Assembly (NCBI GenBank): GCA_965644315.1
Contig: CBFFRQ010000090.1
Coordinates: 62,001 to 126,000 of the forward strand
DNA: 64,000 bases
Source: Caecitellus pseudoparvulus
Lineage: Eukaryota; Bigyra: Bicosoecida
Direction: 5' to 3'
This document shows, piece after piece, positions 1 through 8,969 of this stretch; position 1 is the stretch's first letter; every line of letters starts with the position of its first letter. The notes under the pieces were generated by a model. It saw nothing but the letters and a program-made list of their open reading frames with translations. It had not been told where the DNA came from and searched no databases. A program made the translations under genes and the position numbers.

Positions 1-3000
1 CCGGTCAGCCCGATGATGGGAAGCCGGCATAGAGACCCTGGAGGGCGCTGTAAGGCCTGTACTATTGGTGCGCTTTCTGTTGTGCTGGCGGAGCCAGCCA
101 GAGGAGCGGTGCCAAGGTACACTGGCGCAGTAAGGGTGGCTTCAGCAGTGCTTGCCCAACGAGGAGGCGGCGGTGTGTGCCTGCCCTCTCGGCCAGTCTC
201 GTACAGCGAACTTGTGCGTGAGCCCCGCCCGTGTGCAGTCTCATGGGGGCCAGTGGCCGCCGTGGAATCATCGATGAGTTGGAGTGAAGCTGGCGCTGCT
301 GCTACTGCGGGGGTTGGGACTGCCTTGCTTGGAAGCTGGAGCTGCACCTGGCTCGCCGCAGGGGGTTCACTGGCGCCTGACGTCACGTCAGACGCCTCGT
401 GCACAGAGGTCTCAGGCGCACATTGCTTCGCGTCGCCGGAAGCGCCTGCTTGGTGTGGCGCTGAGTGACTGCGGGTGATGATGGCTTGTAGTGGCGGGCC
501 ACCCCGCATTGATGTATCTGGGCTGGTAGGCTGCGTAGGGTCATGCCGACGCTGGCCTTTGGAGGACCGCCCCGAGGCTGACCCTTGCTCTGCACCACCA
601 ATGGGGCCGTGGTGCGACGGCGCAGACCCCGCAGCGCTTGCTGTGCCACTAACGCTGCGCAAGCCAGATGACGTGGGAGGCGGCGGCTGGGCAAAGAAGG
701 TGCCATCTGCCTCAAGCTGCCGCACGGCTTCAACGAGTGCCGGGCCGTCCATGACAGGCATGGACATGTCACAAATCATGCACTGCAGCGGCGTGAGGAG
801 GTTGTGCAGCGTCGCCAAGGCTTCCTCCCCATCCTTCGCCGTTGCAACGGTGCAGCCCAGGCGTTTCAACGCCCGAGCCATTTGCGTGCGCAGGGGCTTG
901 GAGTCATCCACGAGGAGCACATGCATGGACAGCCGGGAGCGGCTGACAAACGAACGCAAGTTGCTATGGCTGCGTCTGGCTGGAGGAATGCTGCCCGATC
1001 CCGAGCTCGCACCTCCAGTAGGCACAACTGGCGGAGCACCAGGAGGAGATGCAGCCACCGACACAACAGCACGGGCTGGAAGTCCTGCACTGTGTGGGGC
1101 GAGTGCAGCCGATGGCAGCGCGCACGCGCTCAGTACTGCTGCTGCCGCCTCGGGTGACATCAGCACAGGAAAAGCCAGAGTGAAAGCGCAGCCCTGGTCC
1201 CGGCCGGGGGAAGCCACAGTCAAGTTGCCGCCCTGGCTCTGCAACAGCTCGCGCATCAACCACAGGCCCAGACCAGTGCCCTGCTGCTGCATGCCTGACC
1301 GCAGGCGGGAGAAAGGGCGAAACAGGCTGTCCATCTCATCTTCGCTCATCCCTCGGCCGTGGTCTGCGAGGGTGATCTTCATAAGGTACAGGGGCGTGCT
1401 GGAATGGGCACCTCGCGGGGAGTGCAGCCAGTGGCTGGTCAGCTGCTCCCTCGCCTCGTGCGGGTGCACCGAGACACTCAAGTCCAACAGCACCTGCTTG
1501 CGCCCATCAGTAGACTCGCAGAGGCCATACTTTAGCGAGTTTGTAAACAAGTTCACGAGGACTTGTTTCAGCGTCGCAGCGGTCACAGAGGAGCGGCACT
1601 CCAGCCCTGCGCCACAAAGTCCGTGCAGGGCTTGGGGGCCAGCCACAGTGGCAACGTCAGCACTGGTGGAAACCTGAATGTGCACGCTCCCGTCAAACTG
1701 GGGTGACTCAGGGGCGTCGTAGGTCATGGATAGGTGCCCTGTCAGCTCGAAGAAGTCGCGTAGAGCTGCGGACACATCGAGAAGTGCTGGGGCCAGCCCT
1801 CGGCCGGAACCCCCTCCCACCTGCTGCTTTGCTCGTAAATACACGAGCATGTTGTCCAGTACACCACTGAGCATGGTGAGGGGCTGCTCAAGCGCTGCTA
1901 CGTCCTCGCTGAGGGACTGCTCCAGGCGTGCGAGGGAAGCCGCAGCGCCGGCTCCTGCCTGGTCCCCCGTCTTGCTGCTGGCGGTGCTCATGGAGGCTTT
2001 GTGGTCGGGAATAACAGCGAGTGCGAGGGGAGACCGCCCATCTCCAGCTTCTATGAGTGCGCTGGATGCGGACACAAAACTAGCGCCGCGCCTGTGCCCT
2101 GGCACCTTTGACGCTCCACCCTCCGCCGACATGCGCTGCAGCCGCCGGAGGGTGGTGTGCTTCATACTGTCCAGTACCAGCAACGCCACGGCAGCAGGAG
2201 ACCGGCATTCATGCGACAGCCAGCGCAGCATCCCTGCAGCCTCCTCGTTGGTGTCCTGCAGGCGCGTCTGCCGCAGCTCCAGCAACGTGGACAAGCGGCC
2301 GACGATGGTTACGAGGATGAGGGCAACACATAGCGTGACGAATGTGAGGGAGATCAAAAGGCGTGCAAAGGAGCCGCTGAATATGCTTCTTTCTGAGCAC
2401 GTGGTCGCCAATGCCGCACGCACGTCGGCGTTGTACAGGCTAAGGTGTTCGCCTGATGCCCAGCCGCCTGGTGCCTGGTCAATGGCACAGAGCATGTCCG
2501 CGAAAGCCACGGCTACCGCTACAAACGAGACACTTGACGCAATAACAATCGTAGACACAAAGACAGTGACATACTTCCACGCACTGCGCGTCGCAACCTG
2601 CCTCACTGGCTCTGGCAGAAGCGGTAGATTGAACCACACCTTGAGACTGTGTGCGGGATCTGCCGGCTCAAGGCGCCCACACCTGAACCACGAGCAGGCT
2701 AGTGCTCGAGCACAGGTGGATTGGGGAAACAAAGTTGCGTATGTGAAAGGAGGAATAATGCACAGGGCCACAGGGGCGAGCACCACGCAAGCTCGCAGGT
2801 CCAGCACCGACAGCAGGAAGCCAGGGAGGCAGGCGAAGAGAACGCAAGCCTGAAGGACCAGACCCATTTTGGAGGCGTGGTCGTGCTCCGGGGGGACGAC
2901 ATACAGCAACACCCCCCGGCCCATGGTGTCCACGGCACAGGCGCCCCCCGTGCCCATCACCGCCAGCACCATGCCAGGCATGATCACCTCTGCCTGCGAA

Positions 3001-3359
3001 GCAAGTGCGCCCACCAAGGCAGCAGCCGCAAGGCCGATGGGGATAAACACGTCGACGAAGAAGTTGTCATGCACTGCCGCTGTGATGAGCCGGGACGTGT
3101 GCAAATCAAAGCCACCTGACGCCACTCGAGAGACGGTGTCGCGAGCGACGGCCACCTCGGCTTGGTTCAGCACCAAGGCCACTGGGAGGAAGACAGCGAC
3201 GTGAGACACCACCCACTGAATCAAAATACTGCACTCCGTCTGGTATCTGTGCTGATGCTGGGCCTGCTGGCCTCCTATGGACGCTGCGGCGGCTTGGCTC
3301 ACGAGGGCGGCCAGGCTGAGCAAAAACCCCGCAGCGAGCATCCACCGCGCTCGGTCCAT
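1..3359 (-). CDS. Hybrid histidine kinase HK1 (3' end outside window)
   Basis: Membrane sensor kinase of the two-component type, expected to autophosphorylate on His and pass phosphate to its own receiver Asp. The frame is open from the ATG at 3359 to the left edge, so the last part of the receiver is missing. The N-terminal half (residues 1 to about 370) has about seven or eight hydrophobic segments and no recognisable sensor domain. The H-box MLRWLSHECRSP puts the phospho-His at residue 383. A second conserved DHp helix (QPLTMLSGVLDNMLVYL), the N-box (LFTNSLKYG) and ATP-lid motifs follow. The receiver Asp is residue 864 in CDMSMPVMDGP. The beta4 switch (LPIIGLTG, T1119) comes only at the window edge, 255 residues later instead of about 30. 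HK1 is intronless and divergent from HK2, whose His is also residue 383, which supports both start choices. Confidence 0.9.
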   Translation of the reverse strand, partial: MDRARWMLAAGFLLSLAALVSQAAAASIGGQQAQHQHRYQTECSILIQWVVSHVAVFLPVALVLNQAEVAVARDTVSRVASGGFDLHTSRLITAAVHDNFFVDVFIPIGLAAAALVGALASQAEVIMPGMVLAVMGTGGACAVDTMGRGVLLYVVPPEHDHASKMGLVLQACVLFACLPGFLLSVLDLRACVVLAPVALCIIPPFTYATLFPQSTCARALACSWFRCGRLEPADPAHSLKVWFNLPLLPEPVRQVATRSAWKYVTVFVSTIVIASSVSFVAVAVAFADMLCAIDQAPGGWASGEHLSLYNADVRAALATTCSERSIFSGSFARLLISLTFVTLCVALILVTIVGRLSTLLELRQTRLQDTNEEAAGMLRWLSHECRSPAAVALLVLDSMKHTTLRRLQRMSAEGGASKVPGHRRGASFVSASSALIEAGDGRSPLALAVIPDHKASMSTASSKTGDQAGAGAAASLARLEQSLSEDVAALEQPLTMLSGVLDNMLVYLRAKQQVGGGSGRGLAPALLDVSAALRDFFELTGHLSMTYDAPESPQFDGSVHIQVSTSADVATVAGPQALHGLCGAGLECRSSVTAATLKQVLVNLFTNSLKYGLCESTDGRKQVLLDLSVSVHPHEAREQLTSHWLHSPRGAHSSTPLYLMKITLADHGRGMSEDEMDSLFRPFSRLRSGMQQQGTGLGLWLMRELLQSQGGNLTVASPGRDQGCAFTLAFPVLMSPEAAAAVLSACALPSAALAPHSAGLPARAVVSVAASPPGAPPVVPTGGASSGSGSIPPARRSHSNLRSFVSRSRLSMHVLLVDDSKPLRTQMARALKRLGCTVATAKDGEEALATLHNLLTPLQCMICDMSMPVMDGPALVEAVRQLEADGTFFAQPPPPTSSGLRSVSGTASAAGSAPSHHGPIGGAEQGSASGRSSKGQRRHDPTQPTSPDTSMRGGPPLQAIITRSHSAPHQAGASGDAKQCAPETSVHEASDVTSGASEPPAASQVQLQLPSKAVPTPAVAAAPASLQLIDDSTAATGPHETAHGRGSRTSSLYETGREGRHTPPPPRWASTAEATLTAPVYLGTAPLAGSASTTESAPIVQALQRPPGSLCRLPIIGLT

Positions 3360-4113
3360 GTGTGGGCACCTGCAGCATGTGCATGTCTGTGGAAGTGCGA
3401 GCCGATCCTGCGAATCTTGTGTCACAAGTGCCTCCTTCTTAGCTCCCCCTGCTCCTCTGCCAGGGCTACGCAGAGTGGGCCCCCCGACTGGCTTACCCTG
3501 GGATGCTTTGGGCTGCATCCTGTTGCGCACCTGCCTTCAGCTTGAACAGACAGGCTGCAAGAAGGTGAAGCAACTGGGCGGGACGGTTACGTTCCGTCGA
3601 AAATTGGCTCCAAGAGAGAGATCTGCGCATGAGAGGGGCCGGCGGCGAGGTTTGAGAGCGGCAGCTGAACCCCACACGAACCCGGAAACCGCCCACTCAT
3701 GCAGAAGATGCCAGTTTCTGCATGAAACGCAGGCTTGTTGGACTTCGAACTGAGCTAGCCTAGCGAGCGCTTTGTCGAATCGGCGCTAACTGCACTTCCT
3801 GCTCTACTAAAGCTCTCGTGGAGAAAGCTGAACGCAGCAGAGCTCACTGGGCGCGCACCACAAGGCTGCACCATTTCCAGCGGCACAAAACCGACAACGC
3901 AGCCGCCATGTGCTAGTGCAAATCTGCTTCTGATCCTTGTTAGGTACGTTGGTTTGCGAGTTAGGCCGCTCAGAGCTCCACCACGTGCAGCGCGCGGTTG
4001 CCAGAGTGACCTGCTTCCCCTGCTGCGGAATAAGCTACCCTGTGCTGGTCCGCATCTACAAACACAGAACCTGTCGCATTCAGTTGAGCAGTGGCACTGC
4101 CATTCATGTGCTC
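3360..4113. promoter_or_regulatory. Divergent intergenic region between HK1 and HK2
   Basis: This 754-bp stretch separates the ATGs of two divergently transcribed paralogous kinases, so it should hold both 5' UTRs and both promoters. A frame without stops runs into HK2 from 3937, but it has no ATG before 4114, so I treat it as untranslated. I recognise no specific operator or TATA element. Confidence 0.45.
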
Positions 4114-7100
4114 ATGACAAAGTGGGAGTGGGACCCTTCCAGGGTCGCGTTCGCAGGTGCCATCCTGATCTTCGCGGTGGTCACAGTCCTCCAAGCCGCA
4201 CTCGTGCTCCCAAAGGAAGCGCAGCATACACAAGACCACAGTGACACTGCCATTGTTGTTCTTTGGCTCGTATGTGCCACCGCCACGGACACATGCGTAC
4301 GCACTATCAGCTGCGCCGCGGCAAATGAGCAGTCTGTACAAGGCTCGGGACACACCCAGCACCAGCTCACAGCAGCATCAACCGCCCCCAGCGCGCACCC
4401 TGCTCTGCGCTCCGGACAGCTCCTGCTGACACTGAGCCTCACCACAAGGACGAGTATGACAGGTGTTGCCCTACTGGCGACGCTGTCGCTCCTCACAAGC
4501 GGCAGGGTGGTGCTCAGCCCCGAAGTGGCCCTTGCAACGACTGTCCTGGCCATTTGGGGAACAGCAAACTCCATTTGCCGAGCAGCCCTCGTGCACTTCG
4601 ATGAAGGCTTGGCGCAGCTGCCAAAGATTGGCGTCAGCACCTTGCTGTGCTTCGCGCCCCCGATGCTGGCAGCGGTGCTGGCCATCCTTGTTGACGTGCG
4701 CGCAACTGGAGCCGCTGCCGCCCTTTCTGCCATCACACTCCCCATCTGCGCCTTGGTTGTGGTACTCGAGGAATTCGTGCGGCGCACGTTCGACCTCGGG
4801 GTCAGAGTCTGCTCCCCTGAGCAGCAGAGCACGTTTTGGTATCGGTGGTTCTGGACGGAGCCCGTCCCGGAGCACATCCGCAAGACAGCGCTCAAAGCAG
4901 CCGCGAGGTACATCATTCCGTTCGGGATTGCCATTGTCCTCACAGTTGCTGCAGCCATGGGGCTGTACATTGTCGTTGTGGAGCAAGAGTGGTGTGTGCT
5001 GACCCATCCAGACATGCTGCAGGCGTCATGGACTCCAGCGTTCACCCCCCTTGCCTTGCGAGTTCGGGCCGAGTGCGGGCACTTCGGCGCATGGCAGGGC
5101 ATGAACTTGCGTGGCGTCATGTGCCTTGCCTCGGTAACGAGCAGCATTTCCTTAAGCGTCATCGGCGCGCTAGCTCGGGTGACTACCTTGCTGCACATGG
5201 CTGACGAGGAGCTGCGGGGAGGACAGCAGCAATCTGCAGCCATGCTGCGCTGGCTATCTCACGAATGCCGATCCCCGGTGGCTGTGTCCCTGCTCGTCAT
5301 GGACAGCATCCGCAGCGAGGCTGAGGGTGATTTCCAAACCCTCAAACAGGCAGCCCCCAGTGCTGCACGGCACGTGGCTCAGCTCCAGCGGCGCTTGGAG
5401 AAGGACCTGGCCGCAGCTGAGCAGCCACTCAACATGCTCAGTGGCATCTTGGACAACATGCTCGTGTACCTGCATCGAATGGCGAGCGCTGCTGCTGGCA
5501 AGCACCACCAGCTCCCCATAGCACGGGAGCTGGACCTGGGTGTCGCCATTGGCGACTTCCTGGACATCACGCCTCAGCTCATCATGTCATACGATGTAGA
5601 AGAGCCGCAAATCACTGGAGGCGTTACGGTGAAGCTGCCGGACGGCAAGTTGCACTCGGTGAAGGACGACGCGCCGCTGCAGTCCTTGGCAAGCACACGC
5701 TTGCGCATGTTCTCCCCCGTCAGCGCGTCCACTGTGCGGCAGGTCCTCATGAACCTCTTCACAAACGCTCTGAAGTATGGGACGACTAGCGTTCGTGAAG
5801 GCGGGCACCCAGTCACGCTGGAGGGCTCGGCCTTCATTGATATTTCAGTCAAGCTGGCGGTTTGTGAGCGTGTCTCGCGCGCCGCTTCGGATTGGGACTT
5901 CGACCTGGGCTCCGGCGAAGACACGCGGCCATTCCTGCTTCCTATGGAGTCCCTTGCCGTTCCAGTCCAGCCGAGTGCCCACAAAGGCGAGGGGCTGAGC
6001 CCCTCCGTGCACCCAGCCCCAAAGCAAGCCACCGCCGTGGGTGTCCAGCCTGAAGTGGCCCCTCGGGAACCTGGCCGCAGCATGCGCATCTCTATCAGCG
6101 TCTCAGACCAAGGTCGAGGCATGAGTGTGGAGGAACTTGATTCGTTGTTCCGGCCCTTCTCACGCCTGCGCTCCGGGCAGCAGCAAAAGGGCACAGGGCT
6201 CGGCCTGTGGCTGATGAAGGAGCTGCTGCAGAGCCAGGGCGGGGACCTCACGGTCATGTCAAAGGGGGTAGGCAGAGGAAGCACCTTTACTCTGTCCTTT
6301 CCAGGGGTGGTCTTGGACAGCCACTTGAACTGGTTTGTGGGGCTGGCGTGCCTGGATCGCAAGCACACACCCACAGCTGGCAGGCCGCAGCAGAGCCTGC
6401 CCTTGACTGGCGGCATTGCAGGCCAGCGATCCATTTCCGAGGGGCAACAACTGCATGTCTTGCTGGTGGACGATTCCAAGCCCCTGCGCCGCCAGATGGC
6501 GCGGGCTCTGAAGCGGCTGGGATGTGAGGTGCAGACAGCCGTGGACGGCCAAGATGCGCTGGCTGTGCTGCAGGACTGCCATGAACCCTTGCAATGCGTT
6601 ATTTGCGACATGTCCATGCCGGTCATGGACGGGCCTGAAGTTACACGCGCCATTCGCAAGCTAGAGGCAGCAGGGAAGTGCTTCACGCAGCTGCCACACA
6701 GTGGGGAAGCGAGGCAGACATCCGCTTCGGTCACCACTGCTGACTCCCAGGCCCCGGAAAAGCACCATGATGCCGAGAGTCGAGGTCACGCCAGCCGCAG
6801 CCAGCCACGCTCACTGGTCACAGTTGAAGCCTGGGGGGGCCAGGGCAAGGGGGAGGCGGACTCTGCTGCACCTCCACAGCTCTTCTCCAAACTCAGCATC
6901 GTCAGTATTGAAGAAGAAGAGTTGGAAAGTCGTTCTGGGACGTCGGGCTCAGTGAGCCTGGATGCGCCGCCGGCGCGGGCTGCCGGTGCTTCCCAAAGCG
7001 GCCCATCACCGCACCCGACGAGGCATGCGTTGCGGGAGCGTGAGCCTGGAGGGCTGGACCGCTGCCCCAGCTGGGCACAGAACTCTGCCCAGGGCTCGAG

Positions 7101-7350
7101 CTCCGGGACATCCACTGCATCGTGGGATGCACGGCGGCTGCCCATCATCGGCTTGACAGGCAACGCACTGAAAGCAGACCAGGACGCCTTCCTGCAAGCT
7201 GGCGCAGATCGGGTTCTGACCAAGCCTGTGAACGCTGAGGGGGTGCTCTTGACTCTTCAAGAGCTCACGCGGAAACTCCGCCAGCCTGCAAACATTGCAC
7301 TGCAAGTGCCACAGTCTGGCACGCAGCGCGGCTCAGCCAGTGGGCGGTAG
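4114..7350 (+). CDS. Hybrid histidine kinase HK2
   Basis: Complete, intronless hybrid sensor kinase of 1,078 residues. The start is the first ATG in the frame; it places the phospho-His of MLRWLSHECRSP at residue 383, exactly as in HK1. Residues 1-370 hold several membrane helices. Before the last helix is a loop with two cysteines 26 residues apart. The catalytic domain has the N-box NLFTNALKYG (N547), the G1 motif DQGRGM (D665) and the G2 motif KGTGLGLWLM (about 693-702). The receiver has the acid pocket VLLVDDSK, the phospho-acceptor D832 in CDMSMPVMDGP and VLTKP near the end. Between D832 and the switch T1015 (IIGLTGNALK) lies a Ser/Pro/Gly-rich insertion of about 150 residues. Phosphate partner, signal and downstream phosphotransfer protein are not visible here. 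Confidence 0.92.
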   Translation: MTKWEWDPSRVAFAGAILIFAVVTVLQAALVLPKEAQHTQDHSDTAIVVLWLVCATATDTCVRTISCAAANEQSVQGSGHTQHQLTAASTAPSAHPALRSGQLLLTLSLTTRTSMTGVALLATLSLLTSGRVVLSPEVALATTVLAIWGTANSICRAALVHFDEGLAQLPKIGVSTLLCFAPPMLAAVLAILVDVRATGAAAALSAITLPICALVVVLEEFVRRTFDLGVRVCSPEQQSTFWYRWFWTEPVPEHIRKTALKAAARYIIPFGIAIVLTVAAAMGLYIVVVEQEWCVLTHPDMLQASWTPAFTPLALRVRAECGHFGAWQGMNLRGVMCLASVTSSISLSVIGALARVTTLLHMADEELRGGQQQSAAMLRWLSHECRSPVAVSLLVMDSIRSEAEGDFQTLKQAAPSAARHVAQLQRRLEKDLAAAEQPLNMLSGILDNMLVYLHRMASAAAGKHHQLPIARELDLGVAIGDFLDITPQLIMSYDVEEPQITGGVTVKLPDGKLHSVKDDAPLQSLASTRLRMFSPVSASTVRQVLMNLFTNALKYGTTSVREGGHPVTLEGSAFIDISVKLAVCERVSRAASDWDFDLGSGEDTRPFLLPMESLAVPVQPSAHKGEGLSPSVHPAPKQATAVGVQPEVAPREPGRSMRISISVSDQGRGMSVEELDSLFRPFSRLRSGQQQKGTGLGLWLMKELLQSQGGDLTVMSKGVGRGSTFTLSFPGVVLDSHLNWFVGLACLDRKHTPTAGRPQQSLPLTGGIAGQRSISEGQQLHVLLVDDSKPLRRQMARALKRLGCEVQTAVDGQDALAVLQDCHEPLQCVICDMSMPVMDGPEVTRAIRKLEAAGKCFTQLPHSGEARQTSASVTTADSQAPEKHHDAESRGHASRSQPRSLVTVEAWGGQGKGEADSAAPPQLFSKLSIVSIEEEELESRSGTSGSVSLDAPPARAAGASQSGPSPHPTRHALREREPGGLDRCPSWAQNSAQGSSSGTSTASWDARRLPIIGLTGNALKADQDAFLQAGADRVLTKPVNAEGVLLTLQELTRKLRQPANIALQVPQSGTQRGSASGR

Positions 7351-7522
7351 CCGCCAGCGAAGAAAACACCCCTGCCAGAAATGCACGGCCCACAGAAATG
7401 GTGGCTAAAAGTCAATAACGGAGGCGGTATTCGCCATTGCATTCGCTCCTGCGCTCAGCGCCTGGATCGGGGCTCACAGTTGCCGGGAGAGCTACACAAG
7501 GCCAGCCGTTGCAGGCTCCACC

Positions 7523-8932
7523 ATGGCCGCGCAGGCTGCTTCGGGCCCTAAAGAGCAACCACTGACCGAAGGCGTGCTTCTTGCTGCATCTCCCATTGGC
7601 AGGGGCCGAGGCGAGACGCCAGAGTCCATGCTGCGCAGGGTGTCACACCTGAACCTGCAGCAAAAGAAGCTGAAAACGCTCGTGAGTGCGGCGCGGCGCA
7701 TTGGCCGGCATGCAAGGAACAGTACTCAGTCAAGTGAGGACAAGGGTGTCACGTTGTATTTTCCTGCGTATACAGGATGGAGTTGGGCAGTGCCCTAACT
7801 TGCGCACTCTGTATGCGTATGAAAACGAGTTGGCTGGCCTGACTGCGGATTTTGCCATGACACCCAGGCTCACGCATCTGTACCTGTCCAAGAATATGAT
7901 TGCATCATTGCAGTTTCTCGAGAAGGCTAGCCATCTTCAGAAACTGTGTGTGGCACTTGTAGCCATTGAACCCGCAGCGCGGGCCGAACAAGTCAGTGCT
8001 TGTCTCACAGATACCTTGACGGCAACCGCTTGGAGGTCGTATCCGGGCTGGAGGCGTGCAAGTCCCTCGTGGAGCTTGATGTCAGCCACCAATGCGCTGA
8101 GCAGCCGCTCTCTTTTGATGATGCATCCCTGCAAGCAATTAGTGTGCGTCGCCTGCAGGCGCTGCGTGCTACCGCAAGCTGCAGAAGCAGGCCCGCCCGT
8201 TCCTTGCAGGGCACATTGACTCACCTGAACGTGGCCGGTAACGAGCTGACCTCCACCGAACCTCTGGCTGTTCTGTGGCGCCTGACGACTTTGGACCTCT
8301 CCGACAACGCCCTCCCAGCGCTGGAGGCCCTGCACCCCGTGATGCAGGGCTGTGACGGGTTACAGGAGCTCAAAGCCAGCGGTAACCCCTGCACTGCAGC
8401 AGACTCCGCCCCTCGTCGGGCCAAGGTGGCCGATGCCATCATCTTGGCGGCCCCCACCTCCCTCAGTGTGCTGGATGGGCAGGAGATCTCGCGCGAGCGG
8501 CGCCACTTCCTGTACGCCCGTGAAATGAAGCGGCAGGGGCTGCCGATGCCAGGTGCGCGGGCCCACCAGGGAGCAGATGCTGCAGGCAGCAGGCGCATCC
8601 CTAAGCATGCGCCCACGGCAGGTGGGCAGCACAGTGTGACGCTGGGAGCAGGGGGTGGCTGGAAGGGGCGCCAGAGCGCAGGCAGCTTCGGCAGGCCTGG
8701 CGCCGGACCTCGCCGCCATGCTTCGGCAGCAGCCCTCCCACCTGCCAGCTCTGGGCCCACCTTCACGGCCGGACTGGCAGAAGCTGTGCCTGGTGGTCGG
8801 CCCATGCCCCGTGAGGGCGTGCAGCGCCCTGCTCCCGTGCCACGGGGCCGGGGAGCAGGGCGCCAAGCTCGTAGCCGGCGGGGCAAGCCGGAGTCCTCAG
8901 GCCTGAGCCTGCATGGGGCAGGGGCGTGGTGA
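7523..8932 (+). CDS. Leucine-rich repeat protein, PPP1R42 (LRRC67)-like
   Basis: Four exons: 7523-7681, 7776-7945, 8011-8143 and 8210-8932, giving 394 residues. Introns are 94, 65 and 66 bp with GTGAGT, GTGTGT and GTGCGT donors, and phases join exactly. The LRR array reads HLNLQQKKL, LRTLYAYENEL, LTHLYLSKNMI, LYLDGNRL, LVELDVSHQ, LTHLNVAGNEL and LTTLDLSDNAL. It ends in a cap with LDGQEIS and RRHFL. The ELDVSHQ irregular repeat and the LDG-[KQ]-EI cap are characteristic of protein phosphatase 1 regulatory subunit 42, a protein linked to centrosome and cilium function. The last 110 residues are low-complexity (Gly/Arg/Pro) with no counterpart I know. The third intron is a multiple of three without stops, so it could be retained; the LRR spacing favours removal. 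Confidence 0.75.
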
Positions 8933-8969
8933 CGGCACTGCTGTGTGTACATTGCGTGTGATGGTGGGC

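Noticed and set aside
475-2853. Two long plus-strand open frames opposite HK1
   Set aside because: They are antisense to the kinase. The phrase GPSMTGMDMSQI in them is the complement of the receiver motif and recurs antisense to HK2, so it reflects the sense-strand conservation.
5574-6737. 387-residue minus-strand frame inside HK2
   Set aside because: Antisense shadow of the ATPase and receiver parts of HK2; composition is Ser/Arg/Cys-biased with no domain.
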